From NCBI RefSeq assembly GCF_002303925.1, contig NZ_MRCS01000020.1, positions 43,233-107,232 on the forward strand: a DNA stretch of 64,000 bases. Reading direction: 5' to 3'. Made by a program: the position numbers and the translations under genes. Source of the DNA: Pseudomonas sp. ACN8 (GTDB lineage Bacteria > Pseudomonadota > Gammaproteobacteria > Pseudomonadales > Pseudomonadaceae). Below, in pieces: positions 27,378 to 37,697 of the stretch. Position 1 is the stretch's first letter; each line of letters begins with the position of its first letter. The notes under the pieces were generated by a model. The model made no database searches and had not been told where the DNA came from. It saw only the letters and a program-made list of their open reading frames with translations.

Positions 27378-28331
27378 TTAGTTCAGCCCCGGATTCGCCA
27401 CCAGCCGTTCGCCATTGCGGGCCAGCGACTTCAGGAATTCGGTCTGTAATTCGGGATCGTTGCGCGTCAGTTCGATCAGGCTCTGTTCCAGTTCGCTGGC
27501 TTCTTCTTCAAGACCCAGCTCCGACAGGCGCTTGACCCGGTGGACCCACTGATTGACTTCGTCGCCTTCGAGATCGTCATAAATCAGCCCGTGGGCCTCA
27601 TAGAGCTTGCTGCGCAAGGTGCTGCTGACGGCTAGCGAGGAGTCGGTGTGCACGTCGTCCTGGGCATCCTCGACACGAATCAGCAACCGGCTCAGGTGAT
27701 TGATGTCATGTTCGGCGAACGGGTTGTCCAACAGATTCAGGCGCAATATGCCGTTTTTGTCGGTGGTCAGTTCGAAGGTTTCCTTGCCGGCCTTGACCTC
27801 GACCGGGCGCTCGCTCCAGGGCAGGCTTGAGTATTCCGTACGCTTGTCGCGCTGGACTTCATCAATACCGGCCAGGTTCTGCTGCGCGCGACCGTGGGAC
27901 TGCACGTTCATGAACGGGTTGAGCCCGGCGAAACCGTAGCTCAGCCAGTCCTTGGTCACGCTGTCCGGCAGATTGCCGAGGGCGAACACGTTGACCACGT
28001 TGGCACCGACACCTGCCACCACGGCCACCGCGCCCAGCGGAATTTCGTAAACCTCCCGCCAGGGTTGGTACGGCGTATAGCGATCGTAGTGACGAGTGAC
28101 TTCGTACTCGGTGACTTCGAAAGTCTTCTGCTCGTGGATTTTCACCCGCCGTTGCGGCAGCTCAAGCACCTTGGGCTCACCGACATCGATCTGCAGGCTG
28201 TGATCGAGCAATTTGCGCTCGACCCGCTCCTCGTGCTCGCTGCGTTGTGACATGTGATTGGCACAGCCGCTGACCAGCAGGGCGCCGCACAAGGCGGCAC
28301 CACCGAGGCCTAAGGTGTTTCGCTTGACCAT
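27378..28331 (-). CDS. Hypothetical lipoprotein
   Basis: 317 residues with a lipoprotein signal: lipobox LVSGC with Cys23. A hydrophobic stretch (about 105-125, IPLGAVAVVAGVGANVVNVFAL) lies in the first half, and the C-terminal third is acidic and helical. It follows proS with a 19-base gap in the same direction and may be cotranscribed. A similar gene lies beside proS in P. aeruginosa (PA0957, from memory). No function is recognised. Confidence 0.82.
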   Translation of the reverse strand: MVKRNTLGLGGAALCGALLVSGCANHMSQRSEHEERVERKLLDHSLQIDVGEPKVLELPQRRVKIHEQKTFEVTEYEVTRHYDRYTPYQPWREVYEIPLGAVAVVAGVGANVVNVFALGNLPDSVTKDWLSYGFAGLNPFMNVQSHGRAQQNLAGIDEVQRDKRTEYSSLPWSERPVEVKAGKETFELTTDKNGILRLNLLDNPFAEHDINHLSRLLIRVEDAQDDVHTDSSLAVSSTLRSKLYEAHGLIYDDLEGDEVNQWVHRVKRLSELGLEEEASELEQSLIELTRNDPELQTEFLKSLARNGERLVANPGLN

Positions 28332-28350
28332 GACGTCTCTATATCTGCTT

Positions 28351-30066
28351 TCAGCGGCGGATGCGGGCCTGAAGGAAGGGCAGCACGTCGGCGACCGGCA
28401 GCGCTTGTGCGTCGGCCTCGGTACGGCTCTTGTATTCCAGGTTGCCTTCGGCCAGGCCGCGGTCGCTGACCACGATCCGGTGTGGGATGCCGATCAGTTC
28501 CATGTCCGCGAACTTGATGCCCGGGCTGGTTTTCTTGTCGCGGTCGTCCAGCAGCACTTCGAAGCCGGCAGCGGTGAGTTCCGCGTACAGCTTGTCGGTG
28601 GCTTCGCGAACCTGCTCGGTCTCGTAGCGCAGCGGTACCAGGGCAATCTGGAACGGCGCGAGGGTATCGCTCCAGATGATCCCGTTTTCGTCGTTGTTCT
28701 GTTCGATGGCGGCGGCCACCACGCGGGATACGCCGATACCGTAGCAGCCCATTTCCAGGGTGACCGGCTTGCCGTTCTCGCCCAGCACTTCGCATTTCAT
28801 CGCTTTGCTGTACTTGTTGCCCAGCTGGAAGATGTGCCCGACTTCGATGCCGCGCTTGATTTCCAGGGTGCCCTTGCCATCCGGGCTAGGGTCGCCGGAA
28901 ACAACGTTGCGCAGATCGGCAACGGTCGGAACAGGCAGGTCGCGTTCCCAGTTCACGCCGAAGTAGTGTTTGTCGTCGATGTTGGCACCGATGCCGAAGT
29001 CGCTCATCAGTTCGACCGAACGGTCGATGATGATCGGCAGCGGCAGGTTCAACGGGCCGAGGGAACCGGCGCCGGCGCCAATGGCCTCGCGCAGCTCGCT
29101 TTCGGACGCCATGACCAGCGGGCTGGCAACGCCAGGCTGGTTGGCGGCCTTGATTTCGTTCAGTTCATGGTCGCCACGGACGATCAGGGCAATCAGCTTG
29201 CCTTTCTCCTCAGCGTGCACCACCAGGGTCTTGATGGTTTTCTCGATCGGCAGGTTGAAGCCTTCGACCAGTTGCGCAATGGTCTTGGCGTTCGGCGTGT
29301 CGACCAGGCGCAGCTCTTCGCTCGGAGCGCCGCGCGAGGTCTCGCGAGGCACGGCTTCGGCTTTCTCGATGTTCGCCGCGTAGTCGGAACCGTTGCTGAA
29401 CACGATGTCGTCTTCACCGGATTCGGCCAGTACGTGGAACTCGTGGGAGCCGGCACCGCCAATGGAGCCGTTGTCGGCTTCTACAGGGCGGAACTTCAGC
29501 CCCAGACGGGTGAACACGTTGCAGTAAGCCTGGTGCATGCGGTCGTAGGTGACCTGCAGCGAAGGCTGATCGGCGTGGAACGAATAGGCGTCCTTCATGA
29601 TGAATTCGCGGCCGCGCATCAAGCCGAAGCGTGGGCGGATTTCGTCACGGAACTTGGTCTGGATCTGGTACAGGTTGATCGGCAGCTGCTTGTAGCTGCT
29701 CAATTCGTTGCGCATCAGATCGGTGATGACTTCTTCATGGGTGGGACCTGCACAGAAGTCGCGGCCATGGCGATCCTTGAAGCGCAGCAATTCAGGGCCG
29801 TACTCTTCCCAGCGCCCGGACTCCTGCCACAGCTCCGCCGGTTGCGTGCTCGGCATCAACACTTCGAGAGAGCCGGCGGCGTTCATTTCTTCGCGAACGA
29901 CGGCTTCGACCTTGCGCATTACCCGCAAGCCCATCGGCAGCCAGGTGTACAGGCCCGAGGCGAGCTTGCGGATCATGCCGGCACGCAGCATCAGCTGGTG
30001 GCTGATCACGACCGCGTCGGAAGGCGTTTCTTTTTGTGTGGCGAGCAAAAATTGACTGGTGCGCAT
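28351..30066 (-). CDS. proS: Prolyl-tRNA synthetase
   Basis: A 571-residue class II aminoacyl-tRNA synthetase of the bacterial type with an inserted editing domain. Seen in order: the N-terminal [20 protein letters not shown], motif 1 region, motif 2 ([26 protein letters not shown]), the INS/YbaK-like editing domain (about 220-410), motif 3 ([17 protein letters not shown]) and the anticodon-binding domain (IALVPLRYE ... [13 protein letters not shown]). Confidence 0.98.
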   Translation of the reverse strand: MRTSQFLLATQKETPSDAVVISHQLMLRAGMIRKLASGLYTWLPMGLRVMRKVEAVVREEMNAAGSLEVLMPSTQPAELWQESGRWEEYGPELLRFKDRHGRDFCAGPTHEEVITDLMRNELSSYKQLPINLYQIQTKFRDEIRPRFGLMRGREFIMKDAYSFHADQPSLQVTYDRMHQAYCNVFTRLGLKFRPVEADNGSIGGAGSHEFHVLAESGEDDIVFSNGSDYAANIEKAEAVPRETSRGAPSEELRLVDTPNAKTIAQLVEGFNLPIEKTIKTLVVHAEEKGKLIALIVRGDHELNEIKAANQPGVASPLVMASESELREAIGAGAGSLGPLNLPLPIIIDRSVELMSDFGIGANIDDKHYFGVNWERDLPVPTVADLRNVVSGDPSPDGKGTLEIKRGIEVGHIFQLGNKYSKAMKCEVLGENGKPVTLEMGCYGIGVSRVVAAAIEQNNDENGIIWSDTLAPFQIALVPLRYETEQVREATDKLYAELTAAGFEVLLDDRDKKTSPGIKFADMELIGIPHRIVVSDRGLAEGNLEYKSRTEADAQALPVADVLPFLQARIRR

Positions 30067-30209
30067 GGTTGGCCGTTATCGATTGCTGATGACGAGAAAT
30101 GACGGAGCATTGTACGGGCGAGATCCGCTGACGTACAGGCGTGCGGTCGGCGGTGAGGCAGGAGGGCGCGATTCACTCGGCCCTCCGCGATTTTTCCGGC
30201 GTAAAGATC

Positions 30210-31769
30210 CTACGATTCTTCGGTGAGCGGGGTCTGCACCGGCTCCGGTGTAGGTGACGGACCTGCACGGTGGTTCTCCTGGAACCAGTGCAAGGCGATC
30301 AGCAGCAGGGTCGGGACGCCCAGCAGGGCGGTGATCAGGAAGAAGTCGTGGTAACCGAATTTTTCCACCATGACCCCGGAATAGCCGCCGATCAGGCGCG
30401 GCAGCAACAGCATGATCGAGCTGAGCAGGGCGTATTGGGTGGCGGAGAACTTGAGGTTGGTCAGGCTCGACAGGTAGGCGACGAACGCCGAGGTCGCCAG
30501 GCCCGAGCTGAAGTTGTCCAGGGAGATGGTCAGCACCAGCATGTTCAGGTTGGGGCCCATGTCGGCGAGCATCAGGAACAGGATGTTGGTTGCCGCGGAT
30601 GCGACACCGCCGATGAACAGGATCGGCAGGATGCCGAAACGCACGATCAGCAGGCCGCCCATGCCGGCGCCGACCAGGGTCATGATCAGGCCGAAGATTT
30701 TACTGACGCTGGCGATCTGGTCCTTGGTGAAACCCTGGTCGATGTAGAACACGTTGGCCATCACGCCCATGACCGTATCGGACATCCGATAAGTGGCGAT
30801 CAAGCCAAGCAGCAGCAGCGCTTGCCAGCGGTATCGCAGGATGAAGTCGTTGACCGGTGTCAGCACTGGCGCCAGGCCACGACGGCCCATGGCCGAGAGG
30901 CACAGGGTGGTGAGCATGATATAGAGGATGGCCCGCAGGAAGGCGCGGTCTTCGAGCAGCAGGTCGAGCGGGCTCACGCCTTCGAACAGTACGCTGGCGA
31001 AGTCGGTGTTGTAGAGCTGGGTGAACATGGCTGGCACGGACACCAGCAAAATGATCAGCACGAACACTGAGGCCAGTTGATGCATGAAGCTGTAGCGCCC
31101 GGCCTGCAGTTGCGTGCGCAACGGGACCGGCGGTTCGCGCATGAACATGCTGGTCAGCAGTGCCGGGACCATCAGGGCGCCGAACAGGATGTAGGTGCCG
31201 GCCCAGGCCGAATGCTTGTAGTTGAAGCCGGTGGAGCCAAAGCCTTCGGCGAAGTAGAGCGCGCCTGCGGTAGCCAGCAGCGCAGCGACCCGGTAACCGG
31301 ACATGTAGCTGGCGGCCAGTGCGGCCTGGCGGTTGTCTTCGGCGATTTCCAGGCGGTAGGCGTCGACCGCGATGTCCTGCGTCGCTGATGCGAAAGCGAC
31401 GACGACGGCAATGGCGATCAGCCAGGACAAATGCTTTTGCGGGTCGCAGAAACCCATCCCGATCAGGCCAAGGATGACCAATGCCTGGGACAGCACGAGC
31501 CAGGATCGTCGTCGACCGAGTTTACCGAGCAATGGCAGTCGCCATTGGTCGAGCAAGGGCGACCAGACCCATTTGAAGGCATACGCCAGGCCGATCAGGC
31601 TTGCATAGCCAATGGTTTCACGCGCCACGCCAGCTTCACGCAGCCAGACTGAAAGTGTCGAAAACACCAGCATGTAGGGCAAGCCGGCGGCGAAACCAAG
31701 CAGCAACAGCACGAGTGTCGAGGGGCTGGCATAAGCGGCGAGCGCGGCGCGCCAGGTTTTACGGGGCAT
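30210..31769 (-). CDS. ampG: AmpG-type muropeptide permease (MFS)
   Basis: 519 residues with about 12-14 transmembrane helices. The N-terminus has GFAAGLPYMLVFSTLSVWLREAG, and YAFKWVWSPLLDQ and SATQDIAVDAYRLEI are AmpG signatures. It imports GlcNAc-anhydroMurNAc peptides for wall recycling, which in many strains also controls AmpC beta-lactamase. The Pro-rich C-terminal tail (GPSPTPEPVQTPL) is cytoplasmic. It is divergent from no gene and shares its strand with the alkyltransferase-like gene upstream. Confidence 0.92.
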   Translation of the reverse strand: MPRKTWRAALAAYASPSTLVLLLLGFAAGLPYMLVFSTLSVWLREAGVARETIGYASLIGLAYAFKWVWSPLLDQWRLPLLGKLGRRRSWLVLSQALVILGLIGMGFCDPQKHLSWLIAIAVVVAFASATQDIAVDAYRLEIAEDNRQAALAASYMSGYRVAALLATAGALYFAEGFGSTGFNYKHSAWAGTYILFGALMVPALLTSMFMREPPVPLRTQLQAGRYSFMHQLASVFVLIILLVSVPAMFTQLYNTDFASVLFEGVSPLDLLLEDRAFLRAILYIMLTTLCLSAMGRRGLAPVLTPVNDFILRYRWQALLLLGLIATYRMSDTVMGVMANVFYIDQGFTKDQIASVSKIFGLIMTLVGAGMGGLLIVRFGILPILFIGGVASAATNILFLMLADMGPNLNMLVLTISLDNFSSGLATSAFVAYLSSLTNLKFSATQYALLSSIMLLLPRLIGGYSGVMVEKFGYHDFFLITALLGVPTLLLIALHWFQENHRAGPSPTPEPVQTPLTEES

Positions 31770-31813
31770 GGGCTGGAGTCTGCCTCAAGAAATACGGAAA
31801 CAAAGCGCGCACT

Positions 31814-32200
31814 CTAACCGCTGTGCTCTACCGGGCGCCAGCCATGGCGCTGAATATCAACACGATTATTCAGGATACTGATGCCCTCCATGCGTAATCG
31901 TGCGCGCTGTTCATCACCCGAAGGGCTGCCCGCCGGCAGGCTGATACGCCCGTTTGCGCCCAGAACACGGTGCCAGGGCAACTTGCTGTCGCCGGGCAGT
32001 TGACTGAGGGTGCGCCCGACCCAGCGGGCGGCGCGACCCAGTCCAGCAAGCTCGGCCAATTGGCCGTAGCTGACGACTTTGCCCTCGGGTACCTGTGCCA
32101 GCGTCAAATACAGCGCCGTGCGTCGGATCTGCGCTGCACTATCGGCTTCATCGGTTGGATCGGTCACGTCCGTCAGTCCTGAAGAGGTTTGCTTTACCAT
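31814..32200 (-). CDS. Alkyltransferase-like protein (ATL), MGMT family without catalytic Cys
   Basis: 128 residues with the DNA-binding fold of O6-alkylguanine-DNA alkyltransferases: VPEGKVVSYGQLAELAGLGRAARWVGRTL. The active-site motif PCHRV is replaced by P75-W76-H77-R78, the hallmark of ATL proteins (Atl1, YbaZ). These bind O6-alkylguanine and pass it to nucleotide-excision repair instead of repairing it. It lies 44 bases upstream of ampG in the same direction. Confidence 0.9.
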   Translation of the reverse strand: MVKQTSSGLTDVTDPTDEADSAAQIRRTALYLTLAQVPEGKVVSYGQLAELAGLGRAARWVGRTLSQLPGDSKLPWHRVLGANGRISLPAGSPSGDEQRARLRMEGISILNNRVDIQRHGWRPVEHSG

Positions 32201-32330
32201 CTTAAGAGTAATTCCTTCGCAGGAAGTTGAGAAATGAACTCAACAGAAATAGTCGGGTCAGTCCTTGTCAGGGCCTTATTCCTACGGATAATGCCGACTG
32301 TTCTCGCAAGCCTGAGCCTGTATTTTGTTT

Positions 32331-33338
32331 ATGTTGTCCAGATCCCTGCTGTGTCTCGCCGTCCTTGGCGCATCCTCTCCCTTGCTGGCCGATACCGTGT
32401 GGTTGAAGAACGGTGACAAGCTGAGCGGCAAGATCACCCTGTTCGATGGCGGCAAGCTGCTGATCCAGACCGAGTACGCCGGTGCGGTGACGATCGACTG
32501 GAAACAGGTCAAGACCCTGGACAGCGATCAGGAGTTGCTGGTCAAGCAGGATGCCTACAGTGGCGAGAAAACCAAATCGCTGAAAGCGGCGGACGCCGGC
32601 AAGGTTACGCTGGCCAACGGCGACGCACCGAAGACGGTCGAGCTGGGGAGCATTCAGCAGATCCTCAAGCCAAAACCTGTGGTCGAGGATCTGGTGTGGA
32701 AAGGCAACGTCGATGTCGCGCTGGATTACCAGCGGGCGGAAAACGACACCGATGACTACGACATCGATTTCAAGACCAGTGCGCGACACGGTCGCTGGCG
32801 GCACACCGCTGAGGGTGAATACAACCGTGAGTTCCAGGACGACGTGGTGACCACGGACAACTGGCGGGCCGAGTACTCCATCGACCGATTCCTGACCGAG
32901 CAATGGTTCTGGCAGGGGCGCCTGGTCTACAAGCGCGACAAGGTCGAGGATCTTTCCCGGCAACGAACGGTCGGTACCGGTCCGGGCTATCAGTTCTGGG
33001 ATAATGAGCTCGGAGCGTTCTCCCTGGGCTCGCTGGTCAACCGCACGGACTATGAATTTTCCGATGGCAGCGATGAAAATTTCTACGCCCTGGCCATGAC
33101 GTGGGACTACAACCGCTACCTGGTCGGCAAGCGTGTCGAGTTCTTTACTAATGGCGAGGTTGGCAAGCCGCTGTCGGGTGTGGCCGACTACGCGCTCGAT
33201 GCCGAAATGGGGTTGCGCTACAAGGTGACTGACTGGGCTTCGCTGAACCTGAAGGCGGAGCGCGACATCATCAGTGGCACCGACGATTCGGATCTGGACA
33301 AGACGCGCTACACCGCAGGGTTTGGCGTGACCTGGTAA
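32331..33338 (+). CDS. DUF481 outer-membrane protein (YdiY-like)
   Basis: 335 residues. A signal peptide (MLSRSLLCLAVLGASSPLLA) is followed by a short domain (DTVWLKNGDKLSGKI...LIQTEYAGAVTIDW) and a C-terminal DUF481 beta-barrel region of alternating aromatic strands ending in TAGFGVTW, a typical outer-membrane C-terminus with terminal Trp. The ATG at 32331 is used; the frame opens with a TTG two codons earlier. A long hairpin terminator follows. Function unknown. Confidence 0.88.
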   Translation: MLSRSLLCLAVLGASSPLLADTVWLKNGDKLSGKITLFDGGKLLIQTEYAGAVTIDWKQVKTLDSDQELLVKQDAYSGEKTKSLKAADAGKVTLANGDAPKTVELGSIQQILKPKPVVEDLVWKGNVDVALDYQRAENDTDDYDIDFKTSARHGRWRHTAEGEYNREFQDDVVTTDNWRAEYSIDRFLTEQWFWQGRLVYKRDKVEDLSRQRTVGTGPGYQFWDNELGAFSLGSLVNRTDYEFSDGSDENFYALAMTWDYNRYLVGKRVEFFTNGEVGKPLSGVADYALDAEMGLRYKVTDWASLNLKAERDIISGTDDSDLDKTRYTAGFGVTW

Positions 33339-33350
33339 GAGCATCTAAAG

Positions 33351-33412
33351 GTCGCCGCCTTCGACAGCTCCCGCAGGGTCAACCCGGGAGCTGTCGAAGG
33401 CGGCGATCTTTT
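33351..33412 (+). terminator. Long-stem terminator built from a REP-like palindrome
   Basis: TCGCCGCCTTCGACAGCTCCCG (33352-33373) pairs without mismatch with the copy at 33385-33406, followed by CTTTTTT. The arm resembles a Pseudomonas REP class containing GATCGC-GCCTTCG-CAGCTCC. Confidence 0.85.
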
Positions 33413-33437
33413 TTGTGTGAACAAAACACTCGCCCAC

Positions 33438-33470
33438 AAAAAAGCCCCGCTGTTGAGGGCGGGGCTTTTT
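33438..33470 (-). terminator. Terminator of the cold-shock gene
   Basis: GCCCCGC (33444-33450) pairs with GCGGGGC (33459-33465), with A and T runs on both sides. Confidence 0.88.
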
Positions 33471-33487
33471 ACTAAAGCAAGTACAAG

Positions 33488-33697
33488 TTAGATAACTTGA
33501 ACTTCTTCAGCTTGCATGCCTTTCTGACCGCGGGTAGCGATGAAAGAAACCTGTTGGCCTTCTTTCAGGCTTTTGAAGCCGTCGGACTGGATAGCTTTGA
33601 AGTGAACGAACAGGTCGTCACCGGATTGTGGAGTGATGAAGCCGAAGCCTTTTTCATCGTTGAACCACTTAACGGTACCGGTTTGGCGATTAGACAT
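33488..33697 (-). CDS. Cold-shock-domain RNA-binding protein (CspA family)
   Basis: 69 residues forming a single cold-shock domain with RNP1 KGFGFIT and RNP2 LFVHFKAI. It acts as an RNA chaperone in the cytoplasm. It has an upstream gap long enough for a cold-shock leader. Whether it is cold-induced or constitutive cannot be told from sequence. Confidence 0.95.
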   Translation of the reverse strand: MSNRQTGTVKWFNDEKGFGFITPQSGDDLFVHFKAIQSDGFKSLKEGQQVSFIATRGQKGMQAEEVQVI

Positions 33698-34050
33698 GGT
33701 GTAACTCCTTGAACAAAGATAACTGCGACTCAGGAAGAACCCTGGCCGAGACTGAGTGCAAAGAGCAGGAAAAATTCTTGTAGATGGTTGGATCGAAATT
33801 CAACATATCGTGTAGAGATTCTCAGTGACACAAGCAGCACAGTGGCGCCACCTTAACCCTTTTTCCGGGACGTGCCAATGCTTCTTGCACAGGTTTCTCT
33901 GTTTTAAGGATCGGCGGTGTGACGGTTCGTCGCCAGAGCAGGTAATTCCCGCCTGTTCGGCGAGATTTGCACCGCGGACTTTGAACCCGGCGGCGCGCCC
34001 GGTAAGATGCCGGACAGAATTTTTCGACCTCGCTATTCAGGACACCCGCC
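33698..34050. other. Divergent promoter region between the cold-shock gene and dcd
   Basis: 353 bases without a supported gene. It should contain the cold-shock gene promoter and its 5' leader (minus strand) and the dcd promoter (plus strand). Open frames here lack recognisable proteins. No terminator or repeat is clear. Confidence 0.45.
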
Positions 34051-34617
34051 ATGAGCATCAAATCGGACAAGTGGATTCGCCGCATGGCGCAGGAACACGG
34101 CATGATCGAGCCTTTCGTCGAGCGCCAGATGCGCGGCAGCGACGATAGCCGTGTGATCTCCTACGGCGTGTCGAGCTACGGCTACGATGTGCGTTGCACC
34201 AATCATTTCAAGGTGTTCACCAACATCAATTCGGCCATCGTCGACCCGAAGAACTTCGATGCCGGCAGCTTCGTCGACATCCACAGCGACGTGTGCATCA
34301 TTCCGCCGAACTCCTTCGCCCTGGCCAGCACCGTCGAATACTTCCGCATTCCGCGTAACGTGTTGACCATTTGCCTGGGTAAAAGCACCTACGCGCGCTG
34401 CGGCATCATCGTCAACGTCACGCCGCTCGAGCCTGAGTGGGAAGGCCACGTGACCCTGGAGTTCTCCAACACCACCAATCTGCCGGCGAAAATCTACGCG
34501 AACGAAGGCGTGGCACAGATGCTGTTCCTTGAGTCTGACGAAGAGTGTGAAGTGTCCTATAAGGACCGTGGTGGCAAGTATCAGGGTCAGCGTGGCGTGA
34601 CCCTGCCGCGCACCTGA
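34051..34617 (+). CDS. dcd: dCTP deaminase
   Basis: A 188-residue trimeric enzyme converting dCTP to dUTP for dTMP synthesis. It shows [13 protein letters not shown], the [19 protein letters not shown] segment, the [10 protein letters not shown] motif and [14 protein letters not shown] with the catalytic Glu. The length and start are typical. Confidence 0.98.
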   Translation: MSIKSDKWIRRMAQEHGMIEPFVERQMRGSDDSRVISYGVSSYGYDVRCTNHFKVFTNINSAIVDPKNFDAGSFVDIHSDVCIIPPNSFALASTVEYFRIPRNVLTICLGKSTYARCGIIVNVTPLEPEWEGHVTLEFSNTTNLPAKIYANEGVAQMLFLESDEECEVSYKDRGGKYQGQRGVTLPRT

Positions 34618-34724
34618 GTCAACCGTCTGACAAATGTCGGGAATTCCTGAGCGGGCGTACACTCTATGGGGTGTACTGTTCCGATCCGCGCGAGGCGGGT
34701 CGGGCCATCGCTCAGGAGTGCCGA

Positions 34725-34934
34725 ATGAAGATCGATCCGCGAATCAGTGCCGAACTGGCAAGGCTTGAACCCAATCAGGTTGGCGTTCTGGCCTGGTCCT
34801 TGTTGGCACACCCGCCCGTCAGCATGGCAGGGGGTATTCCCGGCCAGCCTGATCCTGATACCCCGAACGAACAGCCTAATGAACCGGGCGAGCCTACGCT
34901 GCCGGATGAGCCACCGCCTGCACCTGTGGCCTGA
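34725..34934 (+). CDS. Small Pro-rich hypothetical protein
   Basis: 69 residues. The N-terminal half is MKIDPRISAELARLEPNQVG and the C-terminal half is an acidic proline-rich tail of Pro-Asp/Glu-Asn repeats. The ATG has CAGGAG nine bases upstream. It follows dcd by 107 bases. No function is recognised. Confidence 0.6.
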   Translation: MKIDPRISAELARLEPNQVGVLAWSLLAHPPVSMAGGIPGQPDPDTPNEQPNEPGEPTLPDEPPPAPVA

Positions 34935-34957
34935 TACCCCAGACACCCTGGATCCTC

Positions 34958-35050
34958 TGTAGGAGCGAGCCTGCTCGCGATGGCGTCGGTTCAGTCAGCA
35001 ATGATGTCGACTGAAAAACCGCTATCGCGAGCAGGCTCGCTCCTACAGGG
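34958..35050. repeat. REPIN (paired REP elements)
   Basis: REP copies at 34959-34982 and 35024-35049, in the place where argR lies in P. aeruginosa, directly after aotP. Confidence 0.9.
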
Positions 35051-35062
35051 GGGGGCAGGTTG

Positions 35063-35827
35063 TTATTTCAGGTTGCCGCTCAGGAACTGCTTCAACCGCT
35101 CGCTTTTCGGATTGCCCAGCACGTCTTCCGGCGCGCCTTCTTCCTCCACCAGGCCCTGGTGCAGAAACAGCACCTGGCTCGACACTTTGCGGGCGAAGCT
35201 CATTTCGTGGGTCACCATGATCATGGTCCGGCCTTCTTCGGCCAGACCCTGGATCACCTTGAGCACTTCACCCACCAGTTCCGGGTCCAGCGCCGAGGTC
35301 GGTTCGTCGAACAGCATGACTTCCGGTTCCATGGCCAGTGCGCGGGCAATCGCTACCCGTTGTTGCTGACCGCCGGACAGGAAGGCCGGGTATTGGTCAG
35401 CCACGCGGGAAGCCAGCCCCACCTTGTCGAGGTAGCGCCGGGCGCGGTCCTCGGCTTCTTTCCTGTCGCAGCCCAGCACCCGGCGCGGGGCCATGGTGAT
35501 GTTTTCCAGCACCGTCATGTGGCTCCACAGGTTGAAATGCTGGAACACCATGGCCAGGCGAGTGCGAATCCGCTGCAGCTCATCGGCGTCGGCCACGTGC
35601 ATGCCGTGGCGATCCTTGATCATGCGGATGTTCTGCCCGTCGAGGCTCATGGCGCCGTCGTTGGGTTGTTCCAGGAAGTTGATACAGCGCAGAAAGGTAC
35701 TTTTACCCGAGCCGCTGGCGCCGATCAGGCTGATGACGTCGCCGGTCCTGGCCTTGAGCGAAACACCTTTGAGGACTTCATGGTCGCCGTAGCTTTTATG
35801 CAGGCCTTCGATGGTCAGTTTGTACAT
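35063..35827 (-). CDS. aotP: Arginine/ornithine ABC transporter ATP-binding protein (AotP-like)
   Basis: A 254-residue ABC ATPase of the polar-amino-acid class. Walker [10 protein letters not shown], signature [15 protein letters not shown] and Walker [13 protein letters not shown] are intact, and the switch His is in MVTHEMSF. The ATG at 35827 ([21 protein letters not shown]) was chosen; it is 13 bases past the previous gene. It is the last gene of a five-gene operon. HisP is a close alternative, but the operon contents favour Aot. Confidence 0.85.
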   Translation of the reverse strand: MYKLTIEGLHKSYGDHEVLKGVSLKARTGDVISLIGASGSGKSTFLRCINFLEQPNDGAMSLDGQNIRMIKDRHGMHVADADELQRIRTRLAMVFQHFNLWSHMTVLENITMAPRRVLGCDRKEAEDRARRYLDKVGLASRVADQYPAFLSGGQQQRVAIARALAMEPEVMLFDEPTSALDPELVGEVLKVIQGLAEEGRTMIMVTHEMSFARKVSSQVLFLHQGLVEEEGAPEDVLGNPKSERLKQFLSGNLK

Positions 35828-35840
35828 GGGACGTGCATCC

Positions 35841-36959
35841 TCAAGGCGAAAGTAGATAGCCGCTGCGATAGGCTTCGGTGCCCGCGACATGGGCGATCAC
35901 CATGCCGGCAGTGGCCATGCGGCGCAGCGAGCGGGCATACATCAGCCCGGCTGTGGCGCAATGAACGGGAGTGACCAGATCGTTGACCGGATCAATGATC
36001 TCGGCGATCAGTTGCCCGGCTTCCAGGTATTCACCCGGCAATGCGGTGAACACCAGCAGCCCGCCCACCGGCGTGGCCACCGGCTCAACACCGGCCAGCG
36101 GTGTCGCCGGGTAGGGCAGCTCGGGCAGGGGCGCGGGTTCGCCGGCGATCGCGCCAAAATGGATCAGGTAATCGATCAGCGCCTGGCAGTCGAGGCTGGC
36201 CAGCGGGTGATTGACGTCGCCCTGACCGCGCAGTTCGACGGTCACCGAAAAACTGCCCGGCGGAATGTCGAAGTGCTCGCCGAAGCGTTCCTTCAACTGC
36301 CACCAGAGCAGGGTGAAGCATTCGTCGAACGACTGGCCGCCGGAGTCGGTTGCCAGCAGGCTGGCTTCGGCGCCGATGTAGCGGGCCAGCGGCTCGACCT
36401 GCGGCCAGGCTTCAGGTGTGGTGTAGAGGTGGGCGACCGCTTCGAAATCGCAATGCAGGTCGAGCACCATGTCGGCGTCGCAGGCCAATCGTTGCAGGGT
36501 CAGGCGCTGGGATTGCAATTGGGTGGCGGCGGTCTGCCGGGCCAATGCATCGCGCAGGTTGCTGCGGATCAATTGCAGGTTGTGCTGTGGATCGCCACTG
36601 AGCTTGCCTTCGATCGCGTTGCCGACTTCTTCACTGAGGTCGACGAACCAGCGGTTGAAGTTCTGCCCGCTTTCCAGCTCGTAGCGGCCCAGCGGCACAT
36701 CCATCAGTACCTGTTCCAGCCCCACCGGGTTGGCGACGGGCACCAGTACGATTTCGCAGCGCAAGCGACCGGCGGCTTCCAGCTCTGCCAGGCGCTGCTT
36801 GAGGTGCCAGGCCACCAGCATGCCGGGCATCTCGTCGGCGTGCAGGGAGGCCTGGATGTAGATCTTGCGGTTTGCCGGTTGTGGGCCGAAGTGAAAACTG
36901 TGGATCTGTCTCGCGGTCCCCGGCAGCGGGGCCAGCAGGTCATGTTTCTGGTGGCGCAT
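35841..36959 (-). CDS. aotO: Succinylglutamate desuccinylase/aspartoacylase family protein (AotO-like)
   Basis: 372 residues of the M14-like zinc deacylase family. Ligand-type residues are seen in [11 protein letters not shown] (His and Glu) and DLHCDFEA (His). In the aot operon of P. aeruginosa a gene of this family (aotO) lies between permease and ATPase and is not needed for uptake. Here it takes the same position. It may hydrolyse an N-acyl or amide form of a basic amino acid; the true substrate is unknown. Confidence 0.82.
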   Translation of the reverse strand: MRHQKHDLLAPLPGTARQIHSFHFGPQPANRKIYIQASLHADEMPGMLVAWHLKQRLAELEAAGRLRCEIVLVPVANPVGLEQVLMDVPLGRYELESGQNFNRWFVDLSEEVGNAIEGKLSGDPQHNLQLIRSNLRDALARQTAATQLQSQRLTLQRLACDADMVLDLHCDFEAVAHLYTTPEAWPQVEPLARYIGAEASLLATDSGGQSFDECFTLLWWQLKERFGEHFDIPPGSFSVTVELRGQGDVNHPLASLDCQALIDYLIHFGAIAGEPAPLPELPYPATPLAGVEPVATPVGGLLVFTALPGEYLEAGQLIAEIIDPVNDLVTPVHCATAGLMYARSLRRMATAGMVIAHVAGTEAYRSGYLLSP

Positions 36960-36986
36960 CTGTTGTTTCCTGAAACTGGTTGAGAC

Positions 36987-37697
36987 CTAGTGGGTCGGCC
37001 CGAGGAAGGCCAGCCATCGGCGTTCGGCAAGACGGAACAGGCCGACCAGCGCAAAAGTGACGGTCAGGTAGATCAGCGCGGCGATGCCGAACGACTGGAA
37101 GGTCAGGAAGGTCGCCGAGTTGGCGTCCCGCGCGACTTTCAGGATGTCCGGGATGGTCGCGGTGAAAGCCACGGTGGTCGAGTGCAGCATCAGAATCACT
37201 TCGTTGCTGTAGTAAGGCAGCGAACGGCGCAAGGCCGACGGCATGATCACGTAGGCATACAGTTTCCAGCCAGTCAGCCCGTAAGCCTTGGCCGCTTCGA
37301 CTTCACCGTGGTTCATGCTGCGAATGGCCCCGGCGAAGATCTCCGTGGTGTAGGCGCAGGTGTTCAGGGCAAAGGCCAGGATCGTGCAGTTCATCGCATC
37401 GCGAAAGAATGCGTCCAGTACTGGCTGGGCCCGAATGGCGGCGAGGCTGTAGATCCCGGTGTAGCAGATCAGCAGCTGGATATACAGCGGCGTACCGCGG
37501 AACAGGTAGGTATAGAACTGCACCGGCCAACGGATGTAGAAGTGCGGCGATACACGGGCGATGGACAGCGGGATCGACACGATAAAACCGAAGAAGATCG
37601 AAGCGCTGAGCAGCCACATGGTCATGGCCAGGCCGGTGATGTTGTTGCCGTCGCTATAGAGGAAGGGTTTCCAGTATTCCTGCAGGAGTTCGATCAT
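36987..37697 (-). CDS. aotM: Amino-acid ABC transporter permease (AotM-like)
   Basis: A 236-residue inner-membrane permease of the HisM class, with about five transmembrane helices and the EAA loop EVEAAKAYGLTGWKLYAYVIMPSA. Its start overlaps the stop of the preceding permease gene by four bases (ATGA), indicating translational coupling. Confidence 0.87.
   Translation of the reverse strand: MIELLQEYWKPFLYSDGNNITGLAMTMWLLSASIFFGFIVSIPLSIARVSPHFYIRWPVQFYTYLFRGTPLYIQLLICYTGIYSLAAIRAQPVLDAFFRDAMNCTILAFALNTCAYTTEIFAGAIRSMNHGEVEAAKAYGLTGWKLYAYVIMPSALRRSLPYYSNEVILMLHSTTVAFTATIPDILKVARDANSATFLTFQSFGIAALIYLTVTFALVGLFRLAERRWLAFLGPTH

Noticed and set aside
27648..27830. Short antisense frames inside the lipoprotein gene
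   Set aside because: No independent support; shadows of the coding strand.
28258..30102. 614-codon open frame opposite proS
   Set aside because: It is antisense to an unmistakable prolyl-tRNA synthetase and has no recognisable domain; long antisense frames are common in GC-rich Pseudomonas DNA.
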